A stretch of 64,000 nt of DNA, taken from the NCBI GenBank assembly GCA_963281255.1, contig OY725488.1:11257524-11321523 (forward strand), written 5' to 3'. Under the pieces are notes generated by a model that saw only the letters and a list, made by a program, of their open reading frames with translations, ran no database searches and was not told the DNA's origin. Shown piece after piece: positions 1 through 10,552 of this stretch. The DNA is from Aphrocallistes beatrix (Eukaryota; Porifera; Hexactinellida; Sceptrulophora; Aphrocallistidae). The position numbers and the translations under genes were made by a program. Each line of letters opens with the position of its first letter. Within the stretch, counting starts at the first letter, position 1.

Positions 1-1542
1 GGTGAAATATCTTGTCCCATTTTACTGTAGACACCTGCCGCTATCATAGTCTCTATTTTAGCTGGGACTTCATGCCCTTTTAAGGTAGCGCGTTTTGAAT
101 CAGCTGTGTTTGGAAATGGAATTATTTTGAAGTGCTGCTCCCATATAACACTACGTTGCGGGATAATAGTTGGGAGCGATTCGACTTGTTTATCGATCCA
201 ATCATCGTATAACTTATTGGAAGCATCGAAATTCTCGTCCCTCACTTTTACATGTAGTCTGAAAGCAACGACTTCATTCATTAAGAGCTGGAACACTAAG
301 TACACTTTGTATTCGCCTTCATGGGGCTTGAATATGACTGGAACCTCGAGGTACATATCCTTACCGATATCATGATCTATCAGACACCCTGTTTGGTTAT
401 CATAAAGCTTAGTGTGCAGTTGTCTTTTGTGCCCATATGATTCCCCGTGTGTCATCTGTCCGATTCTGAATTTGTTCTTATGGTTGTGGAGTATGATTGC
501 ATGTATCTGTTCTTCCTGACAGCTCGTAAACCTAAACACCCATTTTCTCTCTTCCTTACTCTGTATGCCGATCGTAATTTCTGATGGGGAATCACACTGC
601 AGGTTGATGTGTGTGGGCTGTTTCTTAAGAATTTGTCCGATGTTATTTTTAGCTATAAAACGTCTTAAACTAGTCATGAATTCCGGAACGTAATTCACTG
701 AAGGTTTGCCGTTCGAGAAAGGAGCAGGGTTTCTACCGGCACTAGTGAATTCCGGCGTACTTGGCCTTCGGTTCTTCTTCTTGGGCTTCTTCCTGGTTGG
801 AGTCGTAGGTGAGGAAAACTCTGGTCGTCTGGGGATACTATAGGATGCGTCTCTCCTCACGTCTCCCCCTTGACCCCAGGACTTATCTTCCAAGGGACTG
901 TCCGCCAACTCAGCTTCTCCTTGCATCTTCTCCGCCTCTAAGGCCTCGTTCCATGCCTCCCGTTCCTCCTCGGAATGCGCGAACTTGCACGCGTTGTGGG
1001 ACATACACCTCTTTCCCTTGGCTATTTCTTCGCACATCAAGTGTTCAGTGGTATGGATGGAGAGGTCGGGACGCTCTCTTATCGGACCACTAGCTCCTGC
1101 AGTAGGCAATAGCCTCATTTTCTCCGCTGTCCTGATATGTTCGATGCTATGCTTGTGAATGCTCTCATCCTTGCTGGAATCAAAATTAAGTTTGCACAAG
1201 TAACAGTAAAACTTTGGTTTATTCATGACTCTCTTTCCTTTCTCTGAATCCCATGCTTCCTTCTCGAGGTGATTGTGTGCGTGCACACAGTTCTGTCCTT
1301 TCGGACATTTCTTCTTGCCACCAATGGCAGAGCAGATGTTGTTCTTGCTCTTTAGAGTCCTCTCTCGGATTTGATACCATTTCTTATCCTGATGTGAGTA
1401 AGCGACGGAAATGCAATCCCAAACATTTTTGCAAGTAGGGCAAACTCTGTTTCTATTTTCTATATTACGAGTTGGGTTCATAAGGTCTTTAGTCTCTTCA
1501 AAACAATGACTGCACACTCTGTAAGTTGTTATAGAGCTCATT
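1..1542 (-). CDS. H1: 5' part of a divergent HELZ-like zinc-finger helicase gene, possible early frameshift
   Basis: This is the N-terminal third of a family member; the rest lies left of the window. The conserved start is the ATG at 1540-1542, giving MSSITTYRVCSHCF. A run of five T on the minus strand (plus 1500-1504) then puts the frame into a stop, where sister genes have one base fewer. From about 1499 the next frame is open to the window edge and carries the expected parts: the second half of the zinc ribbon (CPTC), CCCH finger C-X8-C-X5-C-X3-H (QNCVHAH), a C2H2 of C-X2-C-X12-H-X5-H type (YCYLC...HSIEH), a second CCCH (ACKFAHSEEE) and the start of the middle domain. Sequence identity to H2-H12 is clearly lower than theirs to each other, so it is an old branch. 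It is either a pseudogene, a gene using the later in-frame ATG (MNPTRN), or it holds a sequencing error in a homopolymer. Confidence 0.75.
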
Positions 1543-2929
1543 CTATGATAGATAAATATACTACATGGACATGTCAGGGATAAATTTTATGAATTATACT
1601 ACCTTGGCAAAGGCTTTTGCTGCCACGAAATTATCTATGTAAAATTAAAATACTATATAATATATTTGAAAGATTACATATTTGTGAGAGTACACAATGC
1701 TATAATCATTCTGCAACTAAAAGTATTGACTTGTCCACCTACATTTGTGACCACATGAATATGTTATACTTGTATTGGTGATAACTGATTACTGATGGGT
1801 ATCCATTAATAATTTATAGTTGAGAGTAAGAATTTAAGTTTAATATCTCAAGTAGTTCGAATGAGTGGGTGTAGTTAAATCTCTTTGAAATTAATTTTTT
1901 CTCAAAGATATGTCCACATTACGATTCCAATGTAAATTTCAAGGTGGTTCATTGTGGTCTAAAACTGTTATCCAGCTATTCTAGGTCAGGAAACTCAAGT
2001 GAAACAGGTCTAGAATGCTTTTCTCAAATCAAATGCATAACTACAATGTTATGTTCTAGCAATACAGCTTGGGACAAACGCCAATTTAAACATTACAAAT
2101 AAATTTGTCTCATCTAATTACTGACTAGAAGCTGCTAACATGAAGGTGAGAGAGTTTAGATATTGAGGGTGATGAGAAATTCCTAAACAATTTATAGTAC
2201 TGCTATATTAATTTCATGAATAATTGAAAACGCTACATATCTAATTAGAAAAAGCCCGAACAAATGGAGTTAGACCGTTGCTGTGTCTAGAGATTATTTG
2301 GATTGTTAGAATGCGATACAACACACAAACTAGTGAACAAAAATATATTAATATATTTTGCCTACCAGTGTATTGAGGCAGTGAGAAAATAGATTGAGAG
2401 AAGAGCCTAAGTTGTAGTGAAGTTAATCATTATGTGCACGTTAAACCAAAATGATAATTTGTAGGATAAGAATATCGCTATAGTATGTAATCAATTTAAA
2501 TTAATAAGTATATACTTATCCCACAGTGTTCAGTTTGAGTAATATTACAAGTATAATAATAGCTTATGAGACTAATCTTAGCTAAAGTATGACATTGTGG
2601 CTTCTTGAAATCATAACCCATTAATGAATGATAGGCTATTACATAATCAAATGATTATTGCTAAAGTTATGTGAAACTGTTTGCGAATGCATTTTAGCTG
2701 GGCTATTGAAGGCATAAATAAAACGTATTTCTGCCAGCACACAAGAATATCATTATATGTGAGTTCATAATACAGTAACATTATGATATACATACACTCG
2801 AGTGAAACTATCAAAATTATTCTGCTAATACATAACATAGATGATCTGTTTATTGGATTCACTATATAAACTACACAGAATATATCTTATTTTATAAAAT
2901 GAATTTTAGATTACACTGGAGTCACCCAA
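1543..2929. other. AT-rich spacer upstream of H1
   Basis: No gene is visible. The part at about 2385-2770 resembles 9545-9855 upstream of H2, with shared stretches such as GAGAAGAGCCTAAGTTGT and CTATTGAAGGC, so it looks like a 5' flank copied together with the genes. The rest is unremarkable AT-rich DNA. Confidence 0.5.
2385..2770 (-). repeat. Upstream block of H1, paralogous to 9545-9855
   Basis: Several collinear matches to the sequence upstream of H2 can be seen by eye, including GAGAAGAGCCTAAGTTGT and a segment around ACGTATTTCTGCC. It lies about 0.85-1.2 kb upstream of the H1 start, against about 1.0-1.35 kb for the H2 copy. It may be a distal promoter or just duplicated flank. Confidence 0.5.
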
Positions 2930-3590
2930 AATGGACACTAAACAGTGAATAATCAAATAGGTTCGAAATATGATATTCGAAATCTATGCCCTCAAAAACC
3001 CATCAACTGTTGCAATTTTCAAATGATCATTTTTTTGGAATGTGTTTACTTTATGATACCTCACATATGATGCAACTAGCATCAAAAAATGATGACTCAT
3101 CACTTTGTTATGACGTCATCATTACTCATCAAAATTTTAAAAATTGATAAATTTGTTGATTTTTCGTGCGATATAGATTACAACAGTAGGACAGACGTAG
3201 TATTTAGAGATGTTATCTCCCTTAACCAAATTAACCAATGTGACCCCAGGAGACCGAAGGGAGCCTCCAACGGACACAAAGTGTCCGCCAGCCGCGCAGT
3301 GCAAGCAAGCGAAGCGCGCTTGTATGTATATAAAAGTGTGATAATATACACATGACCTTTTTTTGTGATAACTTATACTATAAAAAATTCTATTATTATA
3401 TCGTCTTCTGTGGTATCGTATTACGAGAGTGAAGCCATATACATTATCGTCCAGTAAAAGTCTGAAAATTTTTTTTCCATTTTTTTGCAGAGGGGTGAAA
3501 ATTTCACTTAGATCTTTGAACTTGATTGCAGACAATCAATTCAGACAAACAAACAAACAAAAATCCTAGCATAACTCGTACAGAAAAAGA
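2930..3590 (+). mobile_element. Helitron/HINE-like repeat, copy M1
   Basis: A composite repeat. It starts with a unit also seen three times at 52735-53560 (ATATGATATTCGAAATCTA...). A block around TGATGACTCATCACTTTGTTATGACG follows, shared with the copies at 24402-25309 and 52082-52345. Next is a GC-rich end with the hairpin CAAGCGAAGCGCGCTTG at 3306-3322 (6-bp stem, 5-base loop). Further right, 3480-3575 matches 53780-53925 and on the minus strand reads ATGCTAGGATTTTTGTTTG, resembling the T/G-rich 5' ends of Helitrons. No coding capacity is seen. Exact borders are uncertain. Confidence 0.5.
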
Positions 3591-3842
3591 ATACTGTTCA
3601 GTGCCCAATTGCACCTTATAGTAAAATCTCATAGAAAAGTGTTAATCGGATATGATTAATCTTAATTTTCACCCAAATCTGAAGATGCACTATGTCAGCG
3701 GAAGTTTTGTACTCTGTCTTAATTGTTGAAAGTCTTGCATTTAATAGGATTTTTATATCATAGAGGAGGATAAATTTATTACTCATTTATCATTAAGTGT
3801 GTTGATGGATGGAAAGAGATATGTTAATAAGAAATATTCATA

Positions 3843-4199
3843 TTTAAACCTAAGTTGACTAATTCATGAATTAATGAATAATTCGAATAATTCATAATTC
3901 ATTAAACCTGAGAATAATTATTGAAAAATATAAAGTTTTAGCCAAGAAAAAGTCATAAATTGTAGGGATAAATTATTCGAATAATTTTTAATTCAGGAAG
4001 TGGAAACATTGTTGTCGAGGATTGATGGATCAATGCTATAGAAAATGTTTGGAACACTTTCTATAATCTTTATTAGTTAGTAATTGTTACTTTCCTTTTT
4101 ATCACACATGATTGACTAATTCATACTTGAATTATCAATTATTCGAATAATTCATAATTCTTTGCCATTTTTTAATGAAATAGTCAACTTAGATTTAAA
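3843..4199. mobile_element. MITE with about 25-bp terminal inverted repeats
   Basis: The left end reads TTTAAACCTAAGTTGACTAA and the right end, in reverse complement, TTTAAATCTAAGTTGACTAT; the match extends over about 25 bases with two differences. Internally the element is rich in inverted AATTATTCGAATAATT-type repeats. It is 357 bp with no ORF. A target-site duplication is not clear, so the superfamily is not assigned. Confidence 0.65.
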
Positions 4200-4500
4200 C
4201 GTAAATTTGAAATCTACATAGTGGAATACCCTATTGTCTCCGCTGAGATATCATCAGAGAATATGAACTAAATTCAAGGGTGTGAGTACCTGATTAATCT
4301 ATCCTGGATTGGACGGACGGACACCTATAATAGAAACTGCACTAATAATAAACGATATAACTTAGACGTTATAAAAAATACAAAGTGAATGGTGGCGATA
4401 CTATAAAATACTATAGGCTAATCGAGATAAATCCTATACTAAATTGTCCAATACGAAACTTACATTAGGAGGATAAATATATTTCGACTCGATCACTCGA

Positions 4501-7500
4501 TTATTTGGAACGGAAAGAATTGTGGTATCTATGCTGCGGGAGCTGTTGGCGTACTATTCTTTGAGGTTGCATGTATTGCATTGGAGACTGGTTTATATCC
4601 GATGATGTGTTGATTAACTGAGTATTATTCACCTGAGTGCAATCAGGAACTAATGCTACATTCGTGGGAGGATTCTGTACACGAACTGGAGGTTGCATTT
4701 GTGTCAGAATCGCTTGCTGCTCCAAGAAACGCTGTCTTTCCAAATTCTCCAAAACAAGTTTTGCAAATGCCAGCTGGTCATTAATAGCAGCTGTTATCTC
4801 TGTGTTAGCATGAACTTGAATAAGTTCCTGCTGGCAGGCGGCAATGAATGAGTATACTAGGTTAGATTTAGTTTGGTATGTCTCACCATTATGATCGTCT
4901 GGTGAAAACAGATCCTCAATCGATTCAACTGAACTACACATTTCACTTGCTTCTGGTCGTTTCACGCTTTCATTTTCTTTTCTTTTTCCCTTTTGTTCGT
5001 ATTTCATATCACCAAAATCTTCAAAATCTTCTAAAGATTTGAAGAATCCCTGATTGCCTTCACAAGCATCTAAGTACTTACTCCACACATTGGAGCAATC
5101 TCCAATGTTAGTCACACAGTCAGAGTCTCCTATCACCACAACCCATCCTCTAGCTCGAGTTAGAATAGTATTGAACTGTGTGACGTCATCTAGTAGACCT
5201 AAGTCTAGCCTTTCTTCTAATGATATGTCTTTGGGTAGATTGGTCGTTGTTCTCACAGTGTTCACAATAATGAGATCATATTGTCTACCTTGAATAGTAT
5301 CAAAGTTTGTTACTTTTACTGTACAGTAGTTAACACAGCTATTGTTTTGACAGTATTGAGTTACGTATTCGAAGTGTCCTAGATCTCTGCATTTAGTAGT
5401 TTCCCTTCTTAAAGCATCGTTGATCAACTTCATTTGAGCTCTGTATGTTGATACCACTGTCATCCTGCTTACTCGCATGCCTAAATTGGCGAACTTTTTC
5501 AGCACTCTAATAGTCACCACAGCTTCTTCTTCGTTATAAAAAGAAGGGAAACCGTGGAGACGAGCCTCTTCTCCCTTGACGTGGAGGAAGGAAAGGGAAG
5601 GAAAGTTAAGACCTTGTAAACGAGGCGGATTAGCACACAGACTACCTTCATAGAACAACTCAGATAGAAAGTTTACTATCTCTTTGCTCGATCTGTAGTT
5701 CTCTGTTAGACTTATCTTGTATTGGTATGAACTATCTGGTTGGTATTCTGGTAATGTCTCGAAACGTTCTAACAGAGACTGATCTAAGTGGAATTGACGT
5801 CCTTGTTTGGAGAGAATCAGAGGGCGAGATTGTCTGACGTCACCTGTTAGAGCTATCTTAGTGTCTAATCCAGCTAGAGACAAAGATATGCAAGCCTCTG
5901 GCTCTATCAGCTGAGCTGCTTCGTCTATGAAAATATGAGTGAATATATTTTTTGCATTATCATGATCTTTTGGATCGATTAAGTTTGAACAACCGACAGT
6001 AGTAGCAACGATAATGGAACATTTCTCAAGTTCATGCAAAGGCAATACTTCATATAATCCTTCATGGAAATTAGTGTAATCTTTAACACTCCTATCATAA
6101 TGTAGAAGTTTCCTCTTTCGTGCAAAATGTCTAAAAAGTATGTGCTTTTTACTTTCCTTTTCGCGTAACATTCCAATTGTATCGAAATCCCGCTTAAGTA
6201 ATTCAACATGCAAGTTGGCACAGCTATTTGTTTTGGCTACGATTAGTATCCTGGAACCATGGAAATTCCGTGCAATCAGTTTAGCTGCTACTGACAATAT
6301 TTTCGTCTTACCACATCCAAAAGGGCCGCAAATAATGGTGGGAAAACTAACGTATTTAGGGTTGATGATGCTTAAGATGGCTTCTTGTTGTCTAATGGAG
6401 AACGTTTCAAATCGAACCAAGTTTAATAGATGGTCTTCGTCCCATTGGTCAGATACTCTGATTGGTCTCAAGGTTGGAAATAAAATTGCCTCACTTAATG
6501 CTTCCATAACTTCCAGTCGGTCCAGAGCTTGGTGCATCTTCTCATACTCGTCACGCTCCGGTGCAAATCTAACCATGGCCAGTCCTTCATTCCATTCACA
6601 GGCCCGAATTGCATCCATTGTGATTGGAAATACGAGATAGTCAAAGCCTATGTGTATACAACTACACTCGTAGGCGGTCTTTGTATTTTTCGGAATAATG
6701 TACGCTATATTAGGAGGTCGAAAACCGCGGTAACCCTCGAAGAGTTGATGCCTCAACTGAAATTTGATTAATCTACAATTGTTCTGAGCAGTTTCAACTC
6801 TCTCTTGATCGAAACCTTTGTCAATAATAATTTCCTTATGAACGGTGTCGACATTTATCTTGTAGTCAATAAGGTCATACTTCGAAAGTACCTTCTTATG
6901 TTCAAACTCTTCTAGGTATAATAGAGTATGGAATCGAGTGAAATATTTCTCCTTCACAATCATATCATTAATTCTATCGTAGAATCCTGTTTTAACCCTT
7001 TCTTCCATATTATCAGGCATCTTATGCTTATTCTGAAAGTATTTAGCATTAATTAGTTGATAACCTTGCTCCCAATTAATTGGGAGAATGTCCTGATATG
7101 AGGAGACTTTCTTCTTGGGAATTGGTTGAGTCTCAGCTTTAAAATTTTCAGTAACTTCTCGAAATCCTGCGCCCCTCAATCTAGCTCTAATATTCCTCGC
7201 TACCAACACACCATCCTTCCATTCTACTACAAAGTTAACTTGATGCTTTCCGATACTAGGCTTGAACATTACCACGACATCTATATACGTATCCTTAGTT
7301 ACTTCTTGATGTAACTGATAATAAGCCCGATTAGGAAGATAGGGAAATTTCACCTCGTTCTTCCTACCTCCCTCAAATTCCTTATACACTTCTCCTAGTT
7401 TGAACACATTCCGATGGTCGTAAAGGAGGATTCCCTGGATTCGATCTGGTTTGGATGACTTCATTCTCAACAACCATCTGAATTCGTTAGAAGAGTCTTC

Positions 7501-8508
7501 CAATGTCTGGGTAAGGTCCTTATCACAGAGAATCTCGATATGATCAGGTCTATTGTTAATGACATCCTCTATCCCTATGAAATCAATTTCCTCATACATC
7601 CTCTTCACATACTCGGACTCGCCCTCTATATTCTCAGTCACACGTGAATATTCCTCAGCTTTTCTTTTTAAAACTGGTTTCTTTTCAAATTTAGAAGACG
7701 GATACTTACAAGCACCGCTCTTGCTTTGATGGATCACAGACTCAGATCTGCTATTACTAGCATCGTTACTAGCATCGTTACTGGCAGAGTAGCTGGCATA
7801 ACTGCTGGAACTCTGAGGATTAGAATCAGGAGGTCTCTGCCCTTTCCTTTCTCGGTTTCTTAAAAGGATCTCTTCTTCCACCATGTGAGCCTGCTTCCAC
7901 ACCTTCAACTCTTCTTCTGAGTGTGCGTTTTTACACCCAGCTCCGTATCCACATCTCCCATGTCTGGTGAAATACTTGCACAGTTCATACGTATTCGTTT
8001 TAAAAGAAGGCTTAGGCCTTGTTCTTATAGGACCCGTGTACACCAGACTAGATCCAACATCTCGTAATATCCTCATACCTTCAGTCATAATCTCATGTTC
8101 ATTACTCACCATGTGTGTCTGCAAGTTGGGTATATCTTTGAAATCAATTCGACATATGACACAACTAATTTTGTGTGCACTTAGCGTCTTTCTTTTCATT
8201 TCTAAATCTTCTTCTTCGATCCAACATTGAAGTTCCAGTTTATTATGTGCATATCTACATTGAGGTCTATAGCACTTAGCACCGAATTGGTGATTACGAC
8301 AAAGCGAATGTTTACTATCAAACGACCTGGGACGAACTTCGTACCATCTCGTGTCCTGATTGTGGTATCCGACATTTATGCCTATCCATTTATTTCCACA
8401 GGTTCTACAGTTGCCATCTCGGTGGTAAAACTGTTCTAAAGTTGGCGGATTTCTGAATTTTGTAGAAATGAAACAGTCTCTGCAAACACGATTCGTCTCA
8501 GAATTCAT
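4501..8508 (-). CDS. H2: clade A zinc-finger SF1B helicase, HELZ/HELZ2-like, 1,335 aa
   Basis: Predicted ATP-dependent RNA helicase or RNP remodeller with its own RNA-binding fingers. N-terminal cassette: zinc ribbon C9/C12/C34/C37, CCCH C70-X8-C79-X4-C84-X3-H88, matrin-type C2H2 C116/C119/H132/H138, CCCH C177-X8-C186-X5-C192-X3-H196. Ser/Asn linker about 230-270, beta-rich domain about 300-460, and a HELZ/MOV10-type stalk (RFHTLLYLEEFEHKK). Helicase: Walker A GPFGCGKT 728-735, motif II DEAA 862-865, motif III GDVRQ 889-893, motif IV NYRSS from 937, motif V IQG 1072-1074, motif VI LTRARGW from 1116. One CQQE module at 1211-1260, Pro/Gln tail to the end. Motif V reads QGRQ where sisters have QGRE or QGME. 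The start is the family-conserved Met; a YAG (minus strand, at 8530) lies 22 bases upstream. Cytoplasmic or RNA-granule location is inferred from relatives. Confidence 0.88.
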   Translation of the reverse strand: MNSETNRVCRDCFISTKFRNPPTLEQFYHRDGNCRTCGNKWIGINVGYHNQDTRWYEVRPRSFDSKHSLCRNHQFGAKCYRPQCRYAHNKLELQCWIEEEDLEMKRKTLSAHKISCVICRIDFKDIPNLQTHMVSNEHEIMTEGMRILRDVGSSLVYTGPIRTRPKPSFKTNTYELCKYFTRHGRCGYGAGCKNAHSEEELKVWKQAHMVEEEILLRNRERKGQRPPDSNPQSSSSYASYSASNDASNDASNSRSESVIHQSKSGACKYPSSKFEKKPVLKRKAEEYSRVTENIEGESEYVKRMYEEIDFIGIEDVINNRPDHIEILCDKDLTQTLEDSSNEFRWLLRMKSSKPDRIQGILLYDHRNVFKLGEVYKEFEGGRKNEVKFPYLPNRAYYQLHQEVTKDTYIDVVVMFKPSIGKHQVNFVVEWKDGVLVARNIRARLRGAGFREVTENFKAETQPIPKKKVSSYQDILPINWEQGYQLINAKYFQNKHKMPDNMEERVKTGFYDRINDMIVKEKYFTRFHTLLYLEEFEHKKVLSKYDLIDYKINVDTVHKEIIIDKGFDQERVETAQNNCRLIKFQLRHQLFEGYRGFRPPNIAYIIPKNTKTAYECSCIHIGFDYLVFPITMDAIRACEWNEGLAMVRFAPERDEYEKMHQALDRLEVMEALSEAILFPTLRPIRVSDQWDEDHLLNLVRFETFSIRQQEAILSIINPKYVSFPTIICGPFGCGKTKILSVAAKLIARNFHGSRILIVAKTNSCANLHVELLKRDFDTIGMLREKESKKHILFRHFARKRKLLHYDRSVKDYTNFHEGLYEVLPLHELEKCSIIVATTVGCSNLIDPKDHDNAKNIFTHIFIDEAAQLIEPEACISLSLAGLDTKIALTGDVRQSRPLILSKQGRQFHLDQSLLERFETLPEYQPDSSYQYKISLTENYRSSKEIVNFLSELFYEGSLCANPPRLQGLNFPSLSFLHVKGEEARLHGFPSFYNEEEAVVTIRVLKKFANLGMRVSRMTVVSTYRAQMKLINDALRRETTKCRDLGHFEYVTQYCQNNSCVNYCTVKVTNFDTIQGRQYDLIIVNTVRTTTNLPKDISLEERLDLGLLDDVTQFNTILTRARGWVVVIGDSDCVTNIGDCSNVWSKYLDACEGNQGFFKSLEDFEDFGDMKYEQKGKRKENESVKRPEASEMCSSVESIEDLFSPDDHNGETYQTKSNLVYSFIAACQQELIQVHANTEITAAINDQLAFAKLVLENLERQRFLEQQAILTQMQPPVRVQNPPTNVALVPDCTQVNNTQLINTSSDINQSPMQYMQPQRIVRQQLPQHRYHNSFRSK

Positions 8509-8599
8509 TTTAAAAATACAAGTTATTCCCTACAAATAGTAAATACTTGAAATTTTAAAACTTATCATACATAAAGGTAAGATGGGAAGGTTTGCTGAA

Positions 8600-9287
8600 A
8601 GATTTCTTAATCATTCGTATAGGCGAACCATGGATGAGGGTTTCCCGCCCAATACTTATGTTGAAACATTAGCAAGTTTAATACATTCGTAGATTTCTCA
8701 GCATTTCTATACAGGGTTTATATTCACCATAGAATACAATTTTCTACATTAGAAATCGTCTGGCAAAATTATTGATTGATACTCCTCAACATTGATTCTC
8801 AGTTGTATACATTCCTTTGGAATGGCCTGCAATATCAATCGTCGATCGGCATATTCCTAATATTTCCGACCACGAGTGCTATTTTAATAACATTATTCTT
8901 ACAGTACTATATTACACAACTTGTTTCCTCTGAGGAAAAAGGTCTCTGTTCTCCATCTTGAAGTTTCTCTTCGCTTTCAAAGGTACTTTGGCTGATTTGA
9001 TAGACACAGGATATGTTGAATTTATCAGATATTCAACGTTAGTATTATACTCATTACAATCCATCACTCGAACAGCAAATACAACACCCAGAGTATTAAG
9101 TGTGCGGAAAAATATAATTGCTTTACTCTGAAAAAAGTAGTGCAAATTGCAACTCTACTAAGTACATGACTGAGAAATCTACGACTGTATTAGAATTGCT
9201 AATTAAAGTTATGCTTCTATGTTTCAACAACTGTTTTAGTCGCAAAAATTCATCCATGGTTCGTTTATACTAATGATTAAGAAATCT
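8600..9287. mobile_element. Foldback/MITE element with long terminal inverted repeats
   Basis: The left end AGATTTCTTAATCATTCGTA and the inverted right end AGATTTCTTAATCATTAGTA open a 38-bp match that includes CGAACCATGGATGA. Looser similarity continues inward for about 100 bases (GTTGAAACAT..., TCGTAGATTTCTCAG). The element is about 690 bp without a convincing ORF. It may extend a few bases further on each side; no clear target duplication. Confidence 0.6.
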
Positions 9288-9544
9288 ATGCGACAGCCCT
9301 ATATTTGTAGTGATTAACTACATCATTTTACATAAATAATTAGCTAGGGTACTATGAACACTCTGCCTTAAGAGATTCTATGTATAAATGAATATGCCTG
9401 CTCAGTATAAATGAATAAACATAGGGTAGTAAACGCGAGTTACACAATTAGAAATAGAAAAAGTTCGAATCTGAGTTGGTTCCTGAGAACTCTGTATATA
9501 CATAGATATTCTTTAAATTGTTCTACAATACAGATACTCTTCAA

Positions 9545-9855
9545 CAAAAAATGGACTGAGAAGAGCCTAAGTTGTGATTGTAATGATCACGTGTACGATA
9601 AGAATAATGATATACTACAAGTGATTAATCAATTGGAATTACAGATGCTCAATTGTCTATTATTAATTAATGTTCAGGTTAACCAATAATATAATAATAG
9701 TTTTATTGTGACTTGAGCAAATGGCATCATGACTTCTTGTGAAATCGTAAACACAAAGTTGAAACGGTTAACGGAAGTCTTTTTAGTTGAGCTATTGAAG
9801 GCTAGTTAATAACTACGTATTTCTGCCTTTCACAAGGACATCATTATATTGAATG
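9545..9855 (-). repeat. Upstream block of H2, paralogous to 2385-2770
   Basis: Partner of the block upstream of H1. It contains an E-box CACGTG at 9589-9594, the same hexamer as in the promoter blocks of H6, H9 and H11, but sequence around it is otherwise unrelated. Confidence 0.45.
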
Positions 9856-10440
9856 GCAGAGAATTCGTCCCTGGAATTTTCGTTCCCTGAATTACTCCTT
9901 TTTGCTCTACTTATTCCTCAATTAAAATCCCTCATTTTCTCCTCTCTTTTAACACCATCCACCCCAAAGGCTCAATTCCTGCCCTTCCATATTAGTAGCG
10001 TTTATTTTAATCTCTAATGAAGCGGAAATTCCCAAGGAATTTTTCTTGCGACGAATTTTCCGATTATGCATTATATTAGAGCTAACTTTCTAACGCATCA
10101 AAATTCTCTAGACTATTAGAAAGATCCTGTGAATACTTTCAGTTGATTAGACTAATCGTAGTTAAAATATTGTGGAGTGCTGTTCAAAAATAATCTAGGT
10201 GTTTTCGACGTGTCTAGAAGCATTAGAGAAGTTGAAATCATAATGATAATTTACAAATATCAACACAATATACTAAGTATAACAATGTAAACAACGGCTT
10301 GAGAGTTTTAAGATATACCATGCATAGCTAGCCGTGTATATTGCAGGAAATGAACAGAAATATATACACACGAAAGATAACAAAATTAATCTACAATTGG
10401 CTTTATAGAAAAGTACAAAATGAATTAGCTGACTAAAAAA

Positions 10441-10460
10441 GCATTCAAGGCAAGTCCTGA
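10441..10460 (-). promoter_or_regulatory. Conserved 3' flank motif of H3
   Basis: Diverged copy of the family 20-mer GCATTAGAGACTAGTCCTGA, 93 bases past the H3 stop. Confidence 0.5.
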
Positions 10461-10552
10461 CGAAGTCCAATACTAAACTATCTTTCACTAATATCACTAC
10501 ATATGTACATACTTACATTACGTACAAAAAATATTTCCACACACTTACTATG

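Larger units (their letters stand above)
8509..10552. other. Spacer between H2 and H3
   Basis: Holds the H2 leader and YAG (8530), a foldback element (8600-9287), the H1/H2-shared upstream block (9545-9855, with a CACGTG at 9589-9594) and the H3 3' flank. The segment 10130-10552 matches 15340-15717 downstream of H4, for example around GATAATTTACAAATATCAAC and GCATAGCTAGCCGTGTATAT. No further gene is seen. Confidence 0.5.

Noticed and set aside
5054-6771. Plus-strand ORFs of 80-166 codons opposite H2, and similar ones opposite every helicase gene
   Set aside because: They recur at the same places opposite each paralog and mirror the conserved minus-strand codons; no independent start context or domain is seen.
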